Positions 58,401 to 64,000 of a DNA stretch of 64,000 nt are shown piece after piece (position 1 is the stretch's first letter; the number at the start of each line of letters is the position of its first letter). Origin of the DNA: Setophaga petechia. Its lineage: Eukaryota; Chordata; Aves; Passeriformes; Parulidae. Made by a program: the position numbers and the translations under genes. Where the stretch lies: NCBI GenBank assembly GCA_024362935.1, contig JANCRA010000007.1, forward strand, positions 18,897,003 to 18,961,002, in the 5' to 3' direction. The notes under the pieces are model-generated. The model was not told the DNA's origin, made no database searches, and was given only the letters and a program-made list of their open reading frames with translations.

Positions 58401-59447
58401 TGCTGTCCAGACATGCAGTGGGCAGGAAAATATATGCTCTCTGCTACATTTTTCCTCATCGTAGGCTCTGAGTTCAACCAAAATAAACTAAAGACAGAGA
58501 TAAAGTCAGTTTTTGAGTAGATTTTCTTCATACGGAGGACTAAGGACTCCGCATCTGCTTAAAGTGTGAAAAGTCCAGGCACACCTACGTCAGCTCTATG
58601 TGCAGCTTATTCCACACAGGTTAAAAGATGTGTGGGAAGATAATCAGGCTTACACCTGGATGCTGCTCCACAACAGCACATACACCCGCGCACGCATGTG
58701 GTGCCTCACAGACAGGCAGTTTATGGATATAAAGATTGTGTACGTGCTCACCTGCACAGGTAAGTGCCTGCTTTTACCTTCCCACTTTCATGCTTAAGTT
58801 CCTATTTATCTGTCCCTCTCACACATGAAAGCACTGAGAAAAAATCATGGGCAGACATTCAGAAACGCGTGTGTTTCCACAGCACAAAACACACACAAAT
58901 CTTTAACTTGTTTCCCCCTCCCCTAGCCCACCCAAGCACAGACTACATGAATTACTGCAGCAGCAACAGAAAAAGGAGTTTCATGGTAGGAGCCATGTAG
59001 TAAAACAGATAGTCCTGAACAACTAAACAATTGAATGCAAGAATGGGGGGGGAAGAAAGGAGTCAAAAGACAACTAGGAATCAAGAAAAATTGACAACAT
59101 AATCACACAAATGGGTCTGTGGTACAACTTGGTGTCTTCTGACCCCGTTCCCAGAAAGAGCAGTGTCCATATACTAGAAGCTGATTACTCTCATCCACAT
59201 ACATCCATTCAAGTATTTTGTACATATGAAATAGAAACACCTCTCCCCAGAACTATCTTCACATGCTAGCTTGGTATTCAGTAGTATTTTTGGCCATAGA
59301 CTGTGACCGTCCCACTCCTTCCCCCTTTGAAAAGTCAGCTCCTATTTTAGATTCTTAGCCTCTGTCTAAGGCTACGCTTAAATATCTGCTTTTCCTCTAG
59401 CAAAAGAAAACCATAACAAATCTAAACTCTGGAAAATCATCTCATAC

Positions 59448-59568
59448 CTCTGGTTCTTGTGCAGCACTCTGCTACATGACAGGCGCTGAGCTTCAAGCAG
59501 AAACCAGGCAGTGTCAGACAGCAGGAGCGGCAGAGAAAGAAAGTCCTGACTTCAGGCATCAGACACAT
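59448..59568 (-). CDS. candidate alternative first coding exon of ARHGAP22 (PH-less isoform)
   Basis: On the minus strand a good donor (accagag|gtatga) follows 59448. The frame that leaves one base (g) at this donor is open back to an ATG at 59566-59568, with a second ATG at 59557-59559 and an in-frame TAG farther upstream. It codes MCLMPEVRTFFLCRSCCLTL and another 20 residues ending TRTR. Joined to 54046, the split codon becomes Gly, giving [12 protein letters not shown], as at the same junction in short ARHGAP24 isoforms. The product would be about 596 residues without a PH domain. The peptide is Cys-rich and matches no family I know. A CpG-rich patch lies about 190 bp upstream. It could instead be a chance open frame. 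Confidence 0.35.
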
Positions 59569-59689
59569 TCTGAGTCCCAGCACTGGCAGCTTTCCATTCA
59601 CCCAGCGCTACAGAGCACAGAGCAGCCGATCTGCCCTGGGAGATAATCTCGGCAGCACATCTGGTCTTAGCTCCACAACTCGGCATTAA

Positions 59690-59965
59690 TTATGACTTGT
59701 GCAGAAAGCATTTGAAACATCCAATGAGCTGCAGAGCCGCCCGGCTCGCTCCGCGCGGGGAAGGAGAGAGGAGAAAGACAGGCAGGTAGGGTCTTGCCCA
59801 CCCTCGAAGCAGCCGCCAATGTAAACAGCAGCTAAGTATGGGTCACAAGTTTTAACAAAGGCATCCCCCATCGGCTCTGTAATATATTCATGCTCTAATT
59901 GCTTGTCAGATCTATTCCAGATAGCTGGAAAAGCTGAGCAACAGTTGCTGTCTGCATGCCACACT
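59690..59965 (-). promoter_or_regulatory. candidate promoter/enhancer block
   Basis: It has a CpG-rich core (59735-59760, gccgcccggctcgctccgcg) in otherwise CpG-poor sequence. It is flanked by a CCAAT box (59723-59727), homeodomain-like sites (ttaatta near 59685, ctaattg near 59895), a forkhead-like tgtaaaca (59819-59826) and a SOX-like aacaaag (59854-59860). It lies directly upstream, on the minus strand, of the candidate first exon. The motif matches are short and could be chance. Confidence 0.35.
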
Positions 59966-60749
59966 TTGGATCCTTCCTGATACAGGCAATATTACTGTGC
60001 TGCAGGCAAACTGGTGCCCTGGTCTGGCCTCCCATCTGCTTTCAAAGCAACAGAAGCAGAAACCAATTTTGGAGGGGAACGTTTCCCCACAGTAGCCTCA
60101 GCATGCTCTGAGAATACCCCCACAGCTCTGGGACCTGCTGGAAAGTCTAACAAGGTTTAGGCAAAGCTACACTCCTTGACCTGGGCAGGGTTTTTGGTGC
60201 TTACTGCCTCTGCTTTAGCTCTTTACAGAGAAGTTACCTGAACTAATAGCTCCGCTGAATTACTGGTAGAGGAAGTGACTACAGTTCCCTACATGTGAAC
60301 CAATACCCAGGCACTTTGCTTGCAGGAAAACACTCGCCCCTCCCAGCTCTCGCTCTCAGGGTAAGAAGCCTGTCATTAACAAAAACGCTTACCATGCAAT
60401 GCCCTGTGCAGTTATACAGAGGTCAGGCCACCACTCCATTCACAAAATGCACTCATGTGACTGCAGATCTGCAGCAGTCACCGCGTAAAACCCTCGCACC
60501 AGGCTTCTGAGCAATTTTATCACTATTAGCTAAGTTAGAGAAAACTTCTCCCTCTGCAGGAAAAAAAAACCAAACAAAAGAGCCCTCTCTGAAGCTGCTC
60601 ATCTGCTTCAGCTGTTAAAAGTCTGTGGTCACTATATAGAGCACATTCACCTGAACTTAGTGGCCCACCCCTTGCCCACTCCTGAAGAACAGAGTGCTTC
60701 TCACCATAAGTGAAGGCAGTAGCAGGATCAAAAGCTTCAGTTCTTGAAC

Positions 60750-60842
60750 ATGGTGTGATTCTTAGAGCTGTTGTGTGTAGGGCCAGAAGCTGGGACTTTG
60801 ATGATCCTAGTGAGTCCCTCCCAACTAAAATATTCTATGACT
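60750..60842 (+). mobile_element. CR1-type LINE 3' end fragment
   Basis: It reads gggccagaagctgggacttt, gatgatcctagtgagtccct and cccaactaaaatattctatg, matching the 3' terminus of avian CR1 copies with one remaining terminal repeat unit. Orientation is +. Confidence 0.8.
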
Positions 60843-61784
60843 GGCAAGATAGTAAGGTATTCCCTAGCTATTTAAGGTATACCCTGAGTAGCATGGTTCT
60901 GCACAGCTAGACACCAGAAGGCCAGTCAATACACCAGACAGTATTTAAAGGACACTGAAGAATATTTAGAAAGTGATGGAAATCCTTAAACCCAAGCTAC
61001 AAACGAGCTCCTCAGTATTCTTCACCCTTTTCTTATTCTCTCTTCTCTTGTGGTGAACACAGCAGGCTGCAGGTTAGGGACAATCTGCCCAAAATAGTAA
61101 CTGGTGAGCACAACAAATCTGCTTTTAAATAGCTGAGATGCCACCAGAATTTCTGTCACTATTTCCTGAAGTAGCACCTCAAAGTGTGCCACATCTGCTA
61201 ATAACATTATGGAGCTTAGGACTCAGTGTTTGGGATGGAAGCACAGGAGATAGCAAATGCAGACTTTTGTTCTTCCATTCACTTTTCCACTGCTGTTTTC
61301 CATCTCCCAGAACACAGGAACAAGGAGGTATCCAATGAAATAGAAAGCCATGCTGTTTAGCATGGATATGGTTATACCCAAAGTATAATTAATCTGTGAA
61401 ATTCACAGCCTCTCTGTGGCCAAGGACACAGCATGACTAAAGCATGATCAGACTTCAGCAGAACTTACCATGCTGTGAGATGATGCAGCTGATGCAAACT
61501 CTTCTCCAAAGAGCAAACACAGCTCTCTGGTGAGGGAAAATTCTGGAGCACATGCTCACTCACATAAGCACCAGAAGTGAAGCAGAAAATGGCAGCTGCT
61601 TCAGTGTTGTTCCCTGCACAAGGTAACTCTGCAGCTATAGGTGTCCTCTGACAGCAACACTGTGCTACACACTCCACAAGTAGCACCTGTCTTCTTACAT
61701 GAAGCTCTCAAACCTTTTAAAAACATGGGGTTAAAATTCATGACTTAGACTACAGAATATTATGAGACTGGAATAAAAATCACT

Positions 61785-61805
61785 ACATATATATATATAT
61801 ACACA
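61785..61805. repeat. (AT)n microsatellite
   Basis: This is an alternating AT tract bounded by AC dinucleotides (acatatat ... atacaca). Confidence 0.9.
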
Positions 61806-64000
61806 TAATTTTTCTTCTGTGTTTTGAATTTACACATCACACTTGGATCTTGCTTTCTCTGTTAACCACATTTGTCAAAAATTAAATCCAAGGTTCACAC
61901 ATAATCACTGGACCGCAGGGGCTGCAGGATCCAGAAGTATACTTGATACTGCAATTGTAGCAATATAATCCAAAAAATTTGCCACATTGCATATATCATG
62001 AAAACTTCCACCTGGAGATCTCCATATACACATATGCCAAGGAGAGAATGGGTAATGGAGACTGAACTCCCTCTTCCCACACTGGTATGAAGTTTTTAAT
62101 TGCAGAAAAGCTTAGCAGCTCTCATTTTCTAAGAAAAACTTAGGTTTGTAAAATTGTTCAGACATTACATCTCCCATGAACTTGCTGCTGGGGAGCTGGA
62201 GGCAGTTTCTTTCCCAGTGTCATTGCAGGGAGAGAGCCCCAGCCCTGCTCTTCTGAGCTGGCGCTGCTGCAGTTATTCTGTTGCAGGTACTAGAACAGAA
62301 GAAAGCATCCTGCCTTTACACATCACCACAAGCCTCGAGATTGGCTGGAAATCTCACTGCAGCTAACACAACCTCTGAAAATCCAGGTATATTTCAGGCT
62401 TGGCATCTAACTCAGGTGAAATTCAATCTTGGGTCTGGTTGCAACAGACAGGAGTGGTGAACCTGCATGAACTCGGAGGATTTCTCCTCATCTCTGACTG
62501 TGAGCAAACTTCTTGGCTTGCACAGCTCTAGCAAGTGCCCATGGGGTATGCGTATTTTTAGATGCTGGATTAGAGGATTAGCTAATGTACAGGTACACTC
62601 AAGCAGATCTGAGGGAACTCAGATCTAGGAAATTGCTCTATTTGTACAGAAAGGGCCTAGTATCAAAGTTAGAGCCATAGCTGAAGTTCCCTATTTTACA
62701 AGAAGGTTGAACCTTGTACAGACTCATTTTTCAACCAAGGTAAACCTGGGCACTTGAACATTTATCTGCTGAAAGCTGGCAATGAACTGGTTAGAGGTGA
62801 TCAGTCATAGAGCTGAACCCAGGTGGAAAAACTTCAGCACTAATATCTTCTGTACAGACATTTCCCCATTCCCTCCCTCTCCAAGCCCTTTGGTCAGATA
62901 ATTCCCTAACCAAAATGATGTCCCCACACCCCTCACCAGCTCTCTGCTGGGGTCTCAACCCTTACTGGGGAAATTAAATCTTTTGAGGGTAAACAGGTTT
63001 CTGTTTACTGACTGATAAAACAGTTCACTCTGGGTTAAAGATTTGCAAATAGCTATGCTCACCTTTCTACCACAGTAGATTCTTCTTAACCTGTGTGATG
63101 CACCTTCCCATCTCTCTAAAATATGCCAGGAAAGGAACTGACTGAGCAGCACTGTAAATTGCCCAGTGATGGACTGACCAGTTTATGCTCCAAACTGAGA
63201 TTGTAACTGTGCTCACAGAGCAAAGATGATAAACAGACCTAAACATCACTTAACCACAGCATTCTGAAGCCAGAGCCAACCCCCTGTGTTTATTGCTCTA
63301 TTTCTCTCTAAAGAAAGGCAAGAGCATTTAGAGAACAAAACAGCAAGAGCAGCAAAAAAATGCTTTTTATCAAAGCAGTGATCTGGACCAATGTGCCCTG
63401 GACAACTTCTTTCTCCCCACATCCTAAGATCATGTGTTACAGAATTTTTTACTTGTTGACTCTTCCATATGTCTTTCTATGCTTAAAAGACAGCTTCTAT
63501 ATGATTGTCTGAAGCTATGTCTGTAGAAAGCACTTGGTCTGCAGGTCACCTTTTTCAAGTGGTACTGCTTGTTGATGCCCCCACTGCACAGAAAAGTTTT
63601 ACAAAACTTCTGGGTGTTGGTAAGTAAAAAATAGTTATGATACAGTGTAATTGTTGCTACCAGTGTCTTATCTCAGTAGAGAAGGATCCCAGCTGTGGGT
63701 TCAAATGAAAGGATCATAGAGTCTGAAATATCTAGTATGGAATAAAATTACTCACCTGGATTTCTAGCCATCCTGAAACCTGGCAGGGACTGAGATCCAG
63801 ACTCACAGCCAACATTTAGAACATTAGGCACTTTTATCCATTCAGAAAGCCAGACATGGCTTTCTTATGTCCTGAAGCTTTTCCATATCCCAAGCCTCCC
63901 CATATCCCAGGGTTGATAACCTAAGCACAGTCATTCATTGAGATGCAGACAGGATGAACACCAAACACATGGATGTTTATCCAAATCAAACTTCATCAGA

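Larger units (their letters stand above)
54047..59447 (-). other. ARHGAP22 intron, no PH-domain exon found
   Basis: I looked on the minus strand for PH-domain hallmarks (KQRS..KNWQQRWFVLRG, QLFYYKD, DMEDWV.AI) and found none, so those exons probably lie beyond the window. It contains a 21-bp tandem duplication (55076-55117) and a T17 run (55404-55420). Open frames up to 125 codons (56563-56940, minus) have no family resemblance. Confidence 0.7.
59966..64000. other. upstream intron or flank of ARHGAP22
   Basis: No exon is supported. It contains a CR1 fragment (60750-60842), an (AT)n tract (61785-61805) and a GC-richer patch at 62170-62290. Open frames are short on both strands. Confidence 0.65.

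Noticed and set aside
59686..59964. 92-codon minus-strand open frame
   Set aside because: It lies upstream of the candidate first exon and has no family resemblance; more easily explained as a regulatory block.

Overview
This is nuclear DNA from a vertebrate, most likely a bird. It carries two conserved genes lying tail to tail. Their exons code for proteins that line up with vertebrate MAPK8 (JNK1) and ARHGAP22. Introns are compact: the whole MAPK8 coding part spans about 18.5 kb. The few recognisable repeats are short, decayed CR1-type LINE 3' ends, which are typical of avian genomes. I cannot name the species.

Positions 1-9616 are AT-rich sequence 5' of the first MAPK8 coding exon, with no exon I can support. 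Positions 9617-28123 (+ strand) hold every coding exon of MAPK8, including both members of the mutually exclusive pair 6a/6b and a last exon with two acceptors 5 nt apart. The exons join without a frame break into a 427-residue kinase (alpha2 type) or a 384-residue kinase (alpha1 type). Positions 28124 to about 32940 look like a 4.8-kb 3'UTR ending at an AATAAA. Positions 32941-36389 are intergenic or undefined 3' flank.

Positions 37044-54046 (- strand) hold six exons of ARHGAP22: the complete RhoGAP domain, the low-complexity middle and the C-terminal coiled coil. They form one frame-consistent 1670-nt coding block. Positions 54047-64000 are the 3' part of a long intron or 5' flank. I see no PH-domain exon there, so the long isoform must start outside the window. 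A candidate alternative first exon at about 59448-59568 (- strand) has a donor in exactly the right phase to join the first RhoGAP exon, next to a small CpG-rich patch.

The two proteins sit in connected signalling: JNK1 is a stress-activated MAP kinase downstream of Rac among other inputs, and ARHGAP22 is a GTPase-activating protein for Rac. Nothing in the sequence shows co-regulation; adjacency is the only evidence here. The most striking features are the two U12-type donors of MAPK8 exons 6a/6b, which explain why only one can be used, and the candidate PH-less ARHGAP22 start.
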